DNA from: Eubacterium sp. An11
GTDB taxonomy: Bacteria; Bacillota; Clostridia; Lachnospirales; Lachnospiraceae
Direction: 5' to 3'
Length of the DNA stretch: 64,000 nt
Assembly: GCF_002161065.1 (NCBI RefSeq)
Contig: NZ_NFLV01000017.1
Coordinates: forward strand, 1-64,000
Shown here piece after piece: positions 26,108-34,830 of the stretch. The position numbers and the translations under genes are program-made. The number at the start of each line of letters is the position of its first letter. Position 1 is the stretch's first letter. The notes beneath the pieces are model-generated. The model did no database searches. It had not been told where the DNA came from and saw only the letters and a list, made by a program, of their open reading frames with translations.

Positions 26108-26690
26108 TTATACCTTTACATGCATCTCTTTCCAGATAATTTCTTTAATCTTTTCAATACTCATATCTGTAATAGAGGAAATGTTTTCCACGGTAAAACC
26201 CTGCTGGAAAGACCGAAGAATAATATTAACTAAAGTTTCTTCACTTCCGGCAATATATCCCTCTTCCTTCCCAATCTTAATTCCATACTCTTTCACACCC
26301 TGGCTTAAATTACACATCGCATTCACTTCCTTTCTGAATGTATCGATCATATCTGTGTCGTAGAAATCCTGTCCAATACCATATTCTTCCCGTAGAATCT
26401 TGAACTTCTGCATCTTAGTGAGCACTGGGGAGAACAGCACCCGCAGCAGACGGTGGAGACCGCGCTTGGCCGGCAGGTAAAGGTAAAAAAGCACATCGAA
26501 GAAAATCTTTCCCTCGCAAAGTTCGCTGTTCTCTGTATTAAGGCCGACGATGCGTGCCCCGGCTGTATCTGTGGCCGCGTTGGTCGTACTGCGCTTCTAT
26601 GTCGCTGACTCCGGTCATGGGTTTATGTTCATAACTCTCATCTGTGTGGTCGCGTGGCGCATTGGTTACCGCCACGGCTGATCATGTCTC
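26108..26690 (-). pseudogene. Decayed Rpn/PD-(D/E)XK nuclease-family gene
   Basis: The open frame 26108-26590 (minus strand) encodes the end of an Rpn-type recombination-promoting nuclease/putative transposase. It contains ARIVGLNTENSELCEGKIFFDV, which keeps the motif-II Asp. It then jumps to the C-terminal FSPVLTKMQKFKILREEYGI and MCNLSQGVKEYGIKIGKEEG, the part that normally follows a long nuclease core. The expected E-x-Q motif and core are missing, so there is an internal deletion. Further upstream a different frame (to about 26690) reads DESYEHKPMTGVSDIEAQYD, with stops and no start. No intact start or active site remains, although a 128-residue product from the ATG at 26494 is possible. 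Confidence 0.6.
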
Positions 26691-26835
26691 AGATTCACTC
26701 TTATGGTATCTTTGCTTTTTATCATTGGCTGCCTGTGTGTCAAAAGAAGACTCTGTGAACAAAGGCAACTCCTTCCTGAAAATGATAAATTGGGTCGTTA
26801 AGAATCACAACATATATCACATGAAATACGTTTAG

Positions 26836-27041
26836 AAAGTATATTTTTACTATACATCAATTTCAGACGAAAATCAACACATTTCTGTAAAAAAATGTAA
26901 AAAATATAGGAAATGTAACGCTGACAGGCTGTTAATCTCATGCCTCGTCCAAAACATTACATTTACTAAAATAATCAGGTGACAAAAATATTACAAAATT
27001 ACGAAAATTAAGCGTACAAAAAGTTTTCAAAATGGCGTTAA
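26836..27041 (+). other. AT-rich upstream region of the pilus operon
   Basis: No gene is visible. The stretch holds several TGTAA/TTACA motifs (26887-26925; ACATTACATTTAC near 26955; TATTACAAAATTAC near 26990) and is very AT-rich, as expected for a regulated upstream region. Confidence 0.4.
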
Positions 27042-27076
27042 TGTAATGTTTCCTGTAATGCCCTCATTAGTATAAT
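27042..27076 (+). promoter_or_regulatory. Pilus operon promoter with heptamer direct repeats
   Basis: A perfect TATAAT at 27071-27076 has no good -35. In its place lie two identical heptamers TGTAATG at 27042-27048 and 27054-27060, 12 bp apart and ending 10 bp before the -10. SARP/BTAD activators are known to bind heptameric direct repeats at about 11-bp pitch over the -35 region. The regulator at 23200 is therefore a natural candidate (inference). Confidence 0.5.
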
Positions 27077-27186
27077 AACCTCATGATAAGCATAAACCCT
27101 GATGGATTCTATGCGAGAAGGGAAAAACCCGGAGACCAGAGATTCATGACAAATGAATGAAATTGCCCAGAAAGGAGTGCCAGAAT

Positions 27187-27390
27187 GTGAAAACAAAGGA
27201 TTACAAAAAAGACCAGACATTCATTTTAAAGATTCTGGACAGGCAAAACAGTACGTGGCAGGGAAGTATTCTCTGGGTCGAACAGCAGAACGAGCAGTAT
27301 TTCCGAAGCGCACTGGAAATGCTGAAATTAATAGATGAAGCTTTGGTTCAGAACGACGAAAAAACAGGAGGAGACAGCCATGAAGAGTAA
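27187..27390 (+). CDS. Small RQNSTWQG-motif protein, leads the pilus operon
   Basis: A 67-residue protein from a GTG start (27187) with AAGGAG about 10 bp upstream. Its centre, FILKILDRQNSTWQG followed by SILWVE and SALEMLKLIDEAL, parallels the C-terminal domain of the 158-residue protein encoded at 24475. The family is not one I recognise. There is no signal peptide. Its last 11 nt overlap the start of the adhesin gene (ATG 27380), so the two are translationally coupled. That places this paralogue as the first gene of the pilus operon. A regulatory or chaperone-like role is speculation. Confidence 0.7.
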   Translation: MKTKDYKKDQTFILKILDRQNSTWQGSILWVEQQNEQYFRSALEMLKLIDEALVQNDEKTGGDSHEE

Positions 27391-30300
27391 AATGAGAAAA
27401 AAATTAATAGCGTTCATGCTTTGCATGGTTTTGGTTATCTGTAACAGCGTGTCCATACTAGCGGATACACCGGCAGTGGAGACAACCACTGCGGAAAAAC
27501 AGGTAAAAGAGACCCAATCGACAAAGGATGAAAGTGCGTCTGAGGAAGACAAGACCACGGAAAGCAAGGAAGATACGTCGAAGCAATCCGATAAGGAAAC
27601 GGCTCCGGAGACGAAGACCACCGAGAAAAAGGAAGAAACTACGGAAGCCACCACGGAGAAAAAAGAGGAGTCTACCACTGAGGCAACCACAAAAGCCAAA
27701 GAAGAGACTACAACTGCCGATAAGAAAGAAACAACCACGACAGAAGAAGGTAAAGAAACCTCGGAAGCTTCTGATAAAAAGAGTACAGAAGAAGAGAAAA
27801 GTACAGAGATTAAAGACGAAGAAAATGCTGTAACAGAGCTTACATATGAAAATGATGATGTTATCGTTACAGTCAGCGAAGTGGCAGAGGGAGCTATCCC
27901 AGAAGGCGCAGAGTTGAAGGTTGTGCCAATCCTTAAAGATGATACAGAAACACAGGCACAGTATACAGAAGTAGAACAGAAAATACAGGAAAAAGCTGCC
28001 GAAACTGAGACAGAGATCAAAGGTTTCTTGGCTTACGATATTACTTTCGTGGACGAAGACGGCAATGAAATCGAGCCGAACAGCGAAGTAAAAGTGTCCA
28101 TGGAATATCGAAAGGCTGCAATTCCGGCGGAACTCAGTGAAGAGGATGCAAAGAATACGGAAGTATCCGTAATGCATCTGGAAGAGGACGCTGATGGAAA
28201 TGTATCTCAGGTTGTGGATATGGGAGAAGCTGGCAAGATTGATACACTGGAGACCACCGATGCGAAACAGGTGGAGAAAGTGGAAGTGAAGACGGAGAGT
28301 TTCTCGACATTTACTATATATTGGGGCTATTATGGCTATCTTGCAGTTCAAGTAGTGGATAGTAGCGGAAATTCGATAGGAAGCGATGATGATACTAGTT
28401 TATGGTCTACTGAGGCTAGAACTGTCGCAGAAATTGCAGAGGAAATTAATGTGCCGGAGGGATATATCTTTTCAGAAGCAAAGATAGGTGGGAATTTTAA
28501 TAGCGCAAATACAGAAGTAGCTCGAATAAGGTATAACTCTGATAGGTGGAGAAATGAGTATAGTACAAAGAGTTTAGGTAATAATAATTGGCAGTCAATA
28601 GGATATCAAACTATTTATTTTATCTACACCTACCAAGCCTCTGATCTTGGCACAATCAATACCGTGGACAGCAAATCTGCTGGTATAACCCTGAATTTAT
28701 TTGATTATTCCACAGGAACGAATTATACCGGAGGTATTAATTCGGGAAAAGACTTTAAGTTCACTAATGGAAGTTCAGAAACAAATACAGATGTAAATAC
28801 GTATCATTCAGGTGGAGGCGAAAACGCTGTATTTGACGGCATATTTGAAAAAAATATGGCAAAGAGTGGAGATGACTATACATATCCGCTTTTCAATGAT
28901 TCGTATAATGGTGGACAAGATGCATCTTATCTTTTTGCTCCGACAGATGGAACAGGTAAAGTTGCCTATCCGAACGTGAATCATTTATTTACCAAAGATA
29001 GTGATGGTTATTATAGGTACGATAGTAGCAAAAACTTTGCTTACTATAATAAATCAGGTGGTAACGCCGGCAATTTTACTGTGTATGATGTGCCGGCAGC
29101 GCCAAATGGAACAGAAGACGTATACATGAAGGGAAGTTTCTTCCCGTTTAATGTACTGGCTAATAATAGCACTATAAAAGATACAACTACTGGATTGAGA
29201 GATTTTACAACAGGTGAGGGAGGAACCCAAAAAAATACTCACTTTGGTATGACGATGAGTGCTTCATTTGTTCAGCCAGCAGAAGGTAAAGTCAATGGCC
29301 AGAATATGGTTTTTAATTTTAATGGTGACGATGACGTATGGGTATTTATCGATGGTGTGTTGGTATTAGATATTGGTGGTATTCATGATGCTTTGGATGG
29401 AAGTATTGATTTCAATACAGGAAAGGTAACGGTAACAGGTCAGCCTGAAACGACTCTTAAAGCGTTGTTTGAAGCTGCAAACAGAGATACAAATACTGGA
29501 TTTAATGGAAATACCTTTGCTGATTATACGGACCATACTATTAATTTCTATTATTTAGAAAGAGGTGAAGGTACTTCGAACTGCAAGCTGGAGTTCAATA
29601 TTCAGACGGTACCCACTGATAAAGTTATTGTTGAAAAACAATTAGGTATAGCAGGTCTTACCACTGATGATAAGTTTACATTTAAGGCGGAAACCAGCGC
29701 AAATGGAAAAAACTGGACAGCACTTAAGGAAGGAACTTCATTTATTATTAATAATACAGATGGTACAGGTTCCACGTCAGGAACAATAGGAAGTAACGGG
29801 GAATTTACACTTGAACCAGGACAACGTGCTGAGTTTAGTGACATTACGGCTGGTACGTATTTCCGAGTTTTTGAAACTCGAAATAGTGAATACAACACGA
29901 GTATTCAAGTGTATGGACAAGACTATGTAATTGACAATGATAATTTAAGCGGCCAGCTTATAGTAAGAGAAGGGGTCAATCAGATTGTTTTTGTCAATAC
30001 GCCGAATAGTTCTTCGCAGTTATTGAATAAGAATAAAACAGCAAAAGTAGAGGATTATGAGAATCGTGTGTATAAAGTAGATTTAAGCGCCGGAGCCATT
30101 GGTTCAACTGCAGGTAGTGAAGGAGAAAGTGCAAGTATTGTACTTTGCCTAGATGCAAGTAGTTCATTGGGAAGTGCTTTTGATGATGTACAAGACGCAG
30201 CGAAAGATTTTATAGCTGTAGCGGCAAATAAAGTTTCTGGAGTGAATAGTGGAAATATTGAAATTGCTGTTGTGTGGTATCAAGGGACACAGGGATCTTC

Positions 30301-32644
30301 TACAGATAAAACATCTTCCAGTGGATTCAAAGATGTGAAGCAAAATGCTGGGGATTTAAATGATTTTATTGATAGTAAAAAGTCTCCATCTGGTGGAACG
30401 CCTATGGGTGATGCTTTGGATAAAGCAGAATCACTTTTGAAGAATAATGCACAATATTCTAATAAGTATGTTTTGCTTTTTACAGATGGATTGCCAGGGT
30501 ATAATAGTAGTGATAATTCATTTAATTGTATGGTGGCGAATGATGCTTATAATCATGCTTCCAGTATGAAAAATGCAGGGACAATAATATATACGGTAGG
30601 ATATGGTAGTGGACTAGACGGAGAGTTATTTTGGACGCCTGGTCATTCCGCTAACACACAGTATGGTCATGGGAAACATGACACTGAGACAAGTGGCGAA
30701 AATTTCCTCAGCCAATATATCGCTAGTGAAAATTGTGCTTTTATTACTGATGATATAACAGAATTAAGTGAAATATTTACAAACATCGCCGGTAGCGTTG
30801 GTTCTAACGTAACTATGGACGTAGAAAACATCAAGGACGTTGTCGATGAAAGATTTAATTTGCTTGTGCCGACTACGGAAAATGATTCAGAAAGAATTTG
30901 GCAAGACACGGAGACCCAGACTTGGTATCGTATAGCAAAAGCTAGTGATATTATCACAGATTCCGAAGGTAATAGCGGAACGGTTACTTATGATGAAAAT
31001 ACTAGGAGCTACACTATCACATGGAGTAAAGTCACTATTCCAAACGTTAATGATGATGACGGCTGGTCAGCTTCTTTCTACGTAAAAGCAAAAGAAGATT
31101 TTATCGGCGGAAATATGATTCCTACCAATGGCTCTGAATCTGGAATTTACGTTACAGATGATGATGTGGTTAAATTTCCGATGCCAACTGTTAACGTGAA
31201 GCTTTTAACTCTTCATAGTGAGAATAAGGAAGTTACATATTTTAAAGGAGAAACCGTTACTCCGCAGAATTTTATTCAAGAACTCTTGAATACAGCGGAA
31301 GTTGTTGAATTAGTGAATGACAGTACAGATGAAAAAGTTACGATATCAGTTTCTGACTTGGTGGGTACACTGACAGATGGACAGTTAACTTCTTTAATTA
31401 CTGGAAATTCTGTTAATGTAGATTATAAATATGGTACTACTAATGATATTGTCGGAAAATTTACATTACAGTTTGCTGTACAGAATAATAAAGGACAGTT
31501 AGCGGCACATCGTTTAGATCAGTCTGGCAATGCCGTAGAACGATATGTTTTAACTGTTACTTATACGGCAAAAAGTCTAGATGAGAGACAATCCATTACA
31601 ACAGGTAAAGGATTGAGTACGCCGGGGGCTGATGCTGGTACAGTAGTAACAAATAATATATCTACAAATTCGGTATATACAGTTAATGTTGTAGCTGGTT
31701 CTATGACGGTAAGAAAAACGCTTTCAGTAGCTGATTTGAGAGCTGCGTTAGAGGCTTCAGATGATAAAAAAATACAGTTTACATTTACTATTAATGGTAC
31801 TGATCGTTATAATCCGGATCAGCCATATCTAAGGGGGGTAACTATTACATTTGACGAAAGCGATTTGGAGAAGATCGATTCAAATGCAACAGAAATTACC
31901 AAGGAAGCAACAGTAGTTTCAGATTTGGCGCAGGACATTTATACAGTAAGTGAAAATTCTGTAAATGGATTTGAGGCGCAAAGTGTTGTAGCAGGAGGAC
32001 TAGAAGCAAACGGAAATCCGATTATAGAAACAAAGATCAATGATACTAATAAAACTGCTAATTTGTATGTAGGTCTTCCAAAAGCTGAAGCAACAGGAAC
32101 GGCATATCTTGGATATAGAGATGGTGTAGTTATATTTACAAATAGTAAAGTGATAGCAAATTGGCAGATTGTAAAAGTAAGCAGTACTGGTCATGAAGTG
32201 AAACTTGGCGGAGCAGAGTTTGAACTTGTTTCTACAAGCGCTTCAGATAAAAAATACACTGGTACATCAGCAGAAGAAACAGGAATTATTATCTGGAAAG
32301 AGAATGGAGTATTAGTAAATAAAATTGATGCTGGTACTTATACATTATCAGAGAAAAGCGCCCCAAGTGGATATAAGCGTAGTACTTTAGAGTGGACAGT
32401 AGAGATTACTTCTTCGGGAGCTTTGAAATCTATTGAAGCTAAAGATGGGACTCCAATGGAAACAGATGTTGCAGCAAATGGTCTAGTATCTTATTTCTAT
32501 GAAAATGAAGTGGTCTATGACCTCCCATCCGCCGGCGGCCCGGGCATCTATTGGTATACACTCAGCGGAACCCTCCTTATGGCAGGAGCAGCGCTGATAG
32601 TATATAGACAAAAACGTAAACGGGAGGTGCTGCTGAGAAAATAA
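27380..32644 (+). CDS. VWA-domain pilus tip adhesin, LPSAG-anchored
   Basis: A 1754-residue secreted surface protein. A signal peptide (about 1-29, ending SILADTP) precedes a Thr/Glu/Lys-rich low-complexity stretch (about 33-150). Around 650 lies a fibro-slime-like segment, DDDVWVFIDGVLVLDIGG. Residues ~915-1140 form a von Willebrand A domain with an intact metal site: DASSS near 925, GGTP near 1005 and FTDG near 1033. A SpaA-like Ig domain with the E-box-type SEKSAPSGY follows near 1594-1690. The end is a sorting signal, LPSAG (about 1714), hydrophobic helix and basic tail. This layout fits the tip subunit of Gram-positive pili. Start ATG 27380 has AGGAGGAG upstream and overlaps the preceding small gene. 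Confidence 0.88.
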   Translation: MKSKMRKKLIAFMLCMVLVICNSVSILADTPAVETTTAEKQVKETQSTKDESASEEDKTTESKEDTSKQSDKETAPETKTTEKKEETTEATTEKKEESTTEATTKAKEETTTADKKETTTTEEGKETSEASDKKSTEEEKSTEIKDEENAVTELTYENDDVIVTVSEVAEGAIPEGAELKVVPILKDDTETQAQYTEVEQKIQEKAAETETEIKGFLAYDITFVDEDGNEIEPNSEVKVSMEYRKAAIPAELSEEDAKNTEVSVMHLEEDADGNVSQVVDMGEAGKIDTLETTDAKQVEKVEVKTESFSTFTIYWGYYGYLAVQVVDSSGNSIGSDDDTSLWSTEARTVAEIAEEINVPEGYIFSEAKIGGNFNSANTEVARIRYNSDRWRNEYSTKSLGNNNWQSIGYQTIYFIYTYQASDLGTINTVDSKSAGITLNLFDYSTGTNYTGGINSGKDFKFTNGSSETNTDVNTYHSGGGENAVFDGIFEKNMAKSGDDYTYPLFNDSYNGGQDASYLFAPTDGTGKVAYPNVNHLFTKDSDGYYRYDSSKNFAYYNKSGGNAGNFTVYDVPAAPNGTEDVYMKGSFFPFNVLANNSTIKDTTTGLRDFTTGEGGTQKNTHFGMTMSASFVQPAEGKVNGQNMVFNFNGDDDVWVFIDGVLVLDIGGIHDALDGSIDFNTGKVTVTGQPETTLKALFEAANRDTNTGFNGNTFADYTDHTINFYYLERGEGTSNCKLEFNIQTVPTDKVIVEKQLGIAGLTTDDKFTFKAETSANGKNWTALKEGTSFIINNTDGTGSTSGTIGSNGEFTLEPGQRAEFSDITAGTYFRVFETRNSEYNTSIQVYGQDYVIDNDNLSGQLIVREGVNQIVFVNTPNSSSQLLNKNKTAKVEDYENRVYKVDLSAGAIGSTAGSEGESASIVLCLDASSSLGSAFDDVQDAAKDFIAVAANKVSGVNSGNIEIAVVWYQGTQGSSTDKTSSSGFKDVKQNAGDLNDFIDSKKSPSGGTPMGDALDKAESLLKNNAQYSNKYVLLFTDGLPGYNSSDNSFNCMVANDAYNHASSMKNAGTIIYTVGYGSGLDGELFWTPGHSANTQYGHGKHDTETSGENFLSQYIASENCAFITDDITELSEIFTNIAGSVGSNVTMDVENIKDVVDERFNLLVPTTENDSERIWQDTETQTWYRIAKASDIITDSEGNSGTVTYDENTRSYTITWSKVTIPNVNDDDGWSASFYVKAKEDFIGGNMIPTNGSESGIYVTDDDVVKFPMPTVNVKLLTLHSENKEVTYFKGETVTPQNFIQELLNTAEVVELVNDSTDEKVTISVSDLVGTLTDGQLTSLITGNSVNVDYKYGTTNDIVGKFTLQFAVQNNKGQLAAHRLDQSGNAVERYVLTVTYTAKSLDERQSITTGKGLSTPGADAGTVVTNNISTNSVYTVNVVAGSMTVRKTLSVADLRAALEASDDKKIQFTFTINGTDRYNPDQPYLRGVTITFDESDLEKIDSNATEITKEATVVSDLAQDIYTVSENSVNGFEAQSVVAGGLEANGNPIIETKINDTNKTANLYVGLPKAEATGTAYLGYRDGVVIFTNSKVIANWQIVKVSSTGHEVKLGGAEFELVSTSASDKKYTGTSAEETGIIIWKENGVLVNKIDAGTYTLSEKSAPSGYKRSTLEWTVEITSSGALKSIEAKDGTPMETDVAANGLVSYFYENEVVYDLPSAGGPGIYWYTLSGTLLMAGAALIVYRQKRKREVLLRK

Positions 32645-32660
32645 TGAACACGATTTTTTC

Positions 32661-32682
32661 AGCGGCTCCCCCGGGAGCCGCT
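32661..32682 (+). other. Hairpin between adhesin and backbone pilin genes
   Basis: AGCGGCTCCC and GGGAGCCGCT form a perfect inverted repeat separated by 2 nt, 16 nt after the adhesin stop. It has no T run on the plus side. Such a stem between a low-copy tip gene and a high-copy backbone gene could shift transcript levels by processing or partial termination. Confidence 0.55.
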
Positions 32683-32752
32683 AGGATGAAAACAAAACAT
32701 CATAGCAATCAATAACAACAAAGGGGACAATCCCCGGAAAAGGAGATGTATT

Positions 32753-34150
32753 ATGAAGAGAATGAAAAAATTATTTGCCTTGTTAATGACATTGGCGATG
32801 GTTATGGGATTAGGCATAACTGGGTTTGCGGCTGATACTACAAATGCAAGTATTATAATTAATGATATTGATGATGCAACTGTGAAATATATCCAGATTG
32901 TAGAACCGGATACTTCCTCTTCAACTGGATGGAAGTTATCTGATAGTTATGCAAGTGTGATTACTGGTGCAAATGTAACTTTGCAAGATATTATTGATGC
33001 AACAGCAGATAATCAAGACCCTGGGGAAATTAATACAGATGGAAAATTAGGTGCTGCATTAGAAGCATTAAGAGAAACTGTTTTAAAGAATGGTACTCCC
33101 GTGACAGGTAATACTATAAACAATATTACTAGCGCAGGTATATATCTTATCATTCCTGAAAAGACTGGTTGGACTTATGCACCTACATTAGCGTATGTTC
33201 CTGTTAATTCAACGGAGACTGTACAAGCTTATGTAAAGGGTGCTCCAGATCAGATTCAGAAATCTATTGAACAACAATCAGTAGGGAAAGATGGAATTGT
33301 AAAATATACTGTAACGGTGAAGTATCCATTTATTTCTCCAAATTATACAAATGCTTCTTTTACAATTTCTGATGAATTAACAAATGGAAAATTAGTGGTA
33401 GATTCTAACCATCTTTTTAGTGTTAAAGTGGGAAATAATGATTTAGATTATACTATTGTAGATAATAAAGCACCTGTAAATAATGCTACTGAATATAGTA
33501 TTAAAATATCTCAGTATGATTCATCCAAAGCGGGTCAGACGATTACAATAACTTATTTTGCACAGTATACAGGAAATGAATCGGCAGCATTGTCCAATGA
33601 GGTTAAATCCTCTTTAAAACTGACTCCAAATGGTACTTCAACTGAGACAGATACTAAAGTCATTATCCATCCATCTAAAGCTACAATTAAAAAATACGAT
33701 GTAAATAACGAAGAAACGGTATTGAAAGATGCAGAATTCCAGATTTATGAATATGATGGAACGAATGAGAATCTTGGAAAAGGAACATTAGTTGATACAA
33801 AACAAACAAATGAAAACGGTGAATTGGTATTTTATAATCTGGATGCAACTAAACATTATTACATTGTAGAAACTAAGGCACCGAGCGGATATAAAGTAGA
33901 CAGTACACCTAAAGCATTAACAGATGCAGAGATTACTCAACAGCCAGATAGAACAGAACCAGATGGAACCAAGGTAATTGAGTATAAATGTACAGATTTT
34001 GGTGGTGGCATAGTTAAGGTTCCAAACACAACAATGTCCGCTCTTCCATCCACCGGTGGCATGGGTACAACTCTCTTCACCATCGCGGGTTGTGTCATCA
34101 TGATCTCCGCAGCTGGTTTATTCTTCGCAACACGTAAGAAAGCCAACTAA
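32753..34150 (+). CDS. Backbone pilin with LPSTGG anchor
   Basis: A 465-residue major pilin of the FimA/SpaA type. It has a signal peptide (1-26, ending TGFAADT), Ig-like domains, an E-box YYIVETKAPSGY (about 367-378) whose Glu promotes isopeptide bonds, and the canonical C-terminal signal LPSTGG (about 431), hydrophobic helix and KK tail. Class C sortases encoded downstream should polymerise it through a pilin lysine; QIQKSIEQ near 165 is one candidate but no clear YPK motif is seen. ATG 32753 has AAGGAG 7 bp upstream. A low-GC gene, lying between the tip adhesin and the sortases. Confidence 0.9.
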   Translation: MKRMKKLFALLMTLAMVMGLGITGFAADTTNASIIINDIDDATVKYIQIVEPDTSSSTGWKLSDSYASVITGANVTLQDIIDATADNQDPGEINTDGKLGAALEALRETVLKNGTPVTGNTINNITSAGIYLIIPEKTGWTYAPTLAYVPVNSTETVQAYVKGAPDQIQKSIEQQSVGKDGIVKYTVTVKYPFISPNYTNASFTISDELTNGKLVVDSNHLFSVKVGNNDLDYTIVDNKAPVNNATEYSIKISQYDSSKAGQTITITYFAQYTGNESAALSNEVKSSLKLTPNGTSTETDTKVIIHPSKATIKKYDVNNEETVLKDAEFQIYEYDGTNENLGKGTLVDTKQTNENGELVFYNLDATKHYYIVETKAPSGYKVDSTPKALTDAEITQQPDRTEPDGTKVIEYKCTDFGGGIVKVPNTTMSALPSTGGMGTTLFTIAGCVIMISAAGLFFATRKKAN

Positions 34151-34227
34151 TTATTCGGTGAAGAACTGAAAAGTCAATCAAGGAAATAACAAGTTACATA
34201 AAGTAATCAGTTATTGACACAAACCAC

Positions 34228-34256
34228 AAGCCGGGGTGGAACTCCCACCTCGGCTT
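34228..34256 (+). other. Hairpin after the backbone pilin gene
   Basis: AAGCCGGGGTGG/CCACCTCGGCTT, 12 bp with one G-T, loop AACTC, about 78 nt after the pilin stop. It has no T tail. It may stabilise the pilin mRNA 3' end or reduce read-through into the sortases. Confidence 0.6.
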
Positions 34257-34340
34257 ATCATAAGAAAAGGCAGAAAGCCAGCCGCTTTAAAGTTTTTTCA
34301 CGAGCAACACTTGCCAGCCACCATAAAAGAGATTCCCGGT

Positions 34341-34510
34341 TTGCTGGTGTCAGATTCAAGCATTCCCTGTTCGGGGAAAACAAAACATTTGTATCGTCCG
34401 ACGACGACTGTGAGGACAGTCGCTGGGAAAGAAGAGATGATGCATAGTACAACATAACATAATAATAGAAGAAACGGCTGTCTGAAGTGGAAGAGAAGAC
34501 ACAGATAAAA
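34341..34510 (+). ncRNA. Duplicated structured element, copy 1
   Basis: A non-coding element repeated 263 bp downstream. It shares TTTGCTGGTGTCAGATTCA, a ~40-nt core around GTATCGTCCGACGACGAC and GAAACGGCTGTCTGA with copy 2. A 9-bp stem TGTATCGTC (34390-34398) with GATGATGCA (34436-34444, two G-U pairs) encloses a perfect hairpin GACTGT-GAGG-ACAGTC (34406-34421). A downstream CGGCTGTC (34475-34482) can pair with the right arm of that hairpin. Short frames across it are not conserved in copy 2, which argues for RNA rather than protein. Function unknown. Confidence 0.55.
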
Positions 34511-34603
34511 AGGTTTTTCTGTCAAGATATCATGACATTTGGAAGCCGTTCAATATAAAAATTTTATAAGACACCCATCAACCGCCATAAGTAGTAGTCC
34601 AGT

Positions 34604-34770
34604 TTGCTGGTGTCAGATTCAAGAATCCCTTATTCGGGGAAACAAAACATTTGTATCGTCCGACGACGACTGTGAAGACAGCCGCCGGGAAAGAAGAGAC
34701 GATACATAATATAAAAGAAACGGCTGTCTGAGGTGGAGGAGGAAGACATATACAAAAGGCTGTTTTTCTA
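34604..34770 (+). ncRNA. Duplicated structured element, copy 2
   Basis: Second copy, ending about 60 nt before the first sortase ATG. The outer stem TGTATCGTC (34652-34660) with GACGATACA (34698-34706) is fully Watson-Crick here, whereas copy 1 uses two G-U pairs at the changed positions, so the pairing is kept despite base changes. GACAGCCG can pair with CGGCTGTC (34721-34728) in perfect 8-bp complement, competing with the inner hairpin. Position suggests control of sortase translation or transcription. Confidence 0.55.
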
Positions 34771-34830
34771 CGGAGATATCTTTTGAGTGAAATTAACCAT
34801 ACCAAAGTTACAACAATAAGGAGAGGTCGG

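Noticed and set aside
26644-26835. 63-codon plus-strand frame
   Set aside because: It lies opposite the decayed nuclease remnant, has no ribosome site and encodes nothing family-like.
27528-27833. Basic 101-codon frame inside the adhesin gene
   Set aside because: It is a frame-shifted reading of the Thr/Glu/Lys-rich segment of the adhesin.
34214-34457. Short frames between the pilin gene and the sortases
   Set aside because: They overlap copy 1 of the duplicated RNA element, are not preserved in copy 2 and lack ribosome sites.
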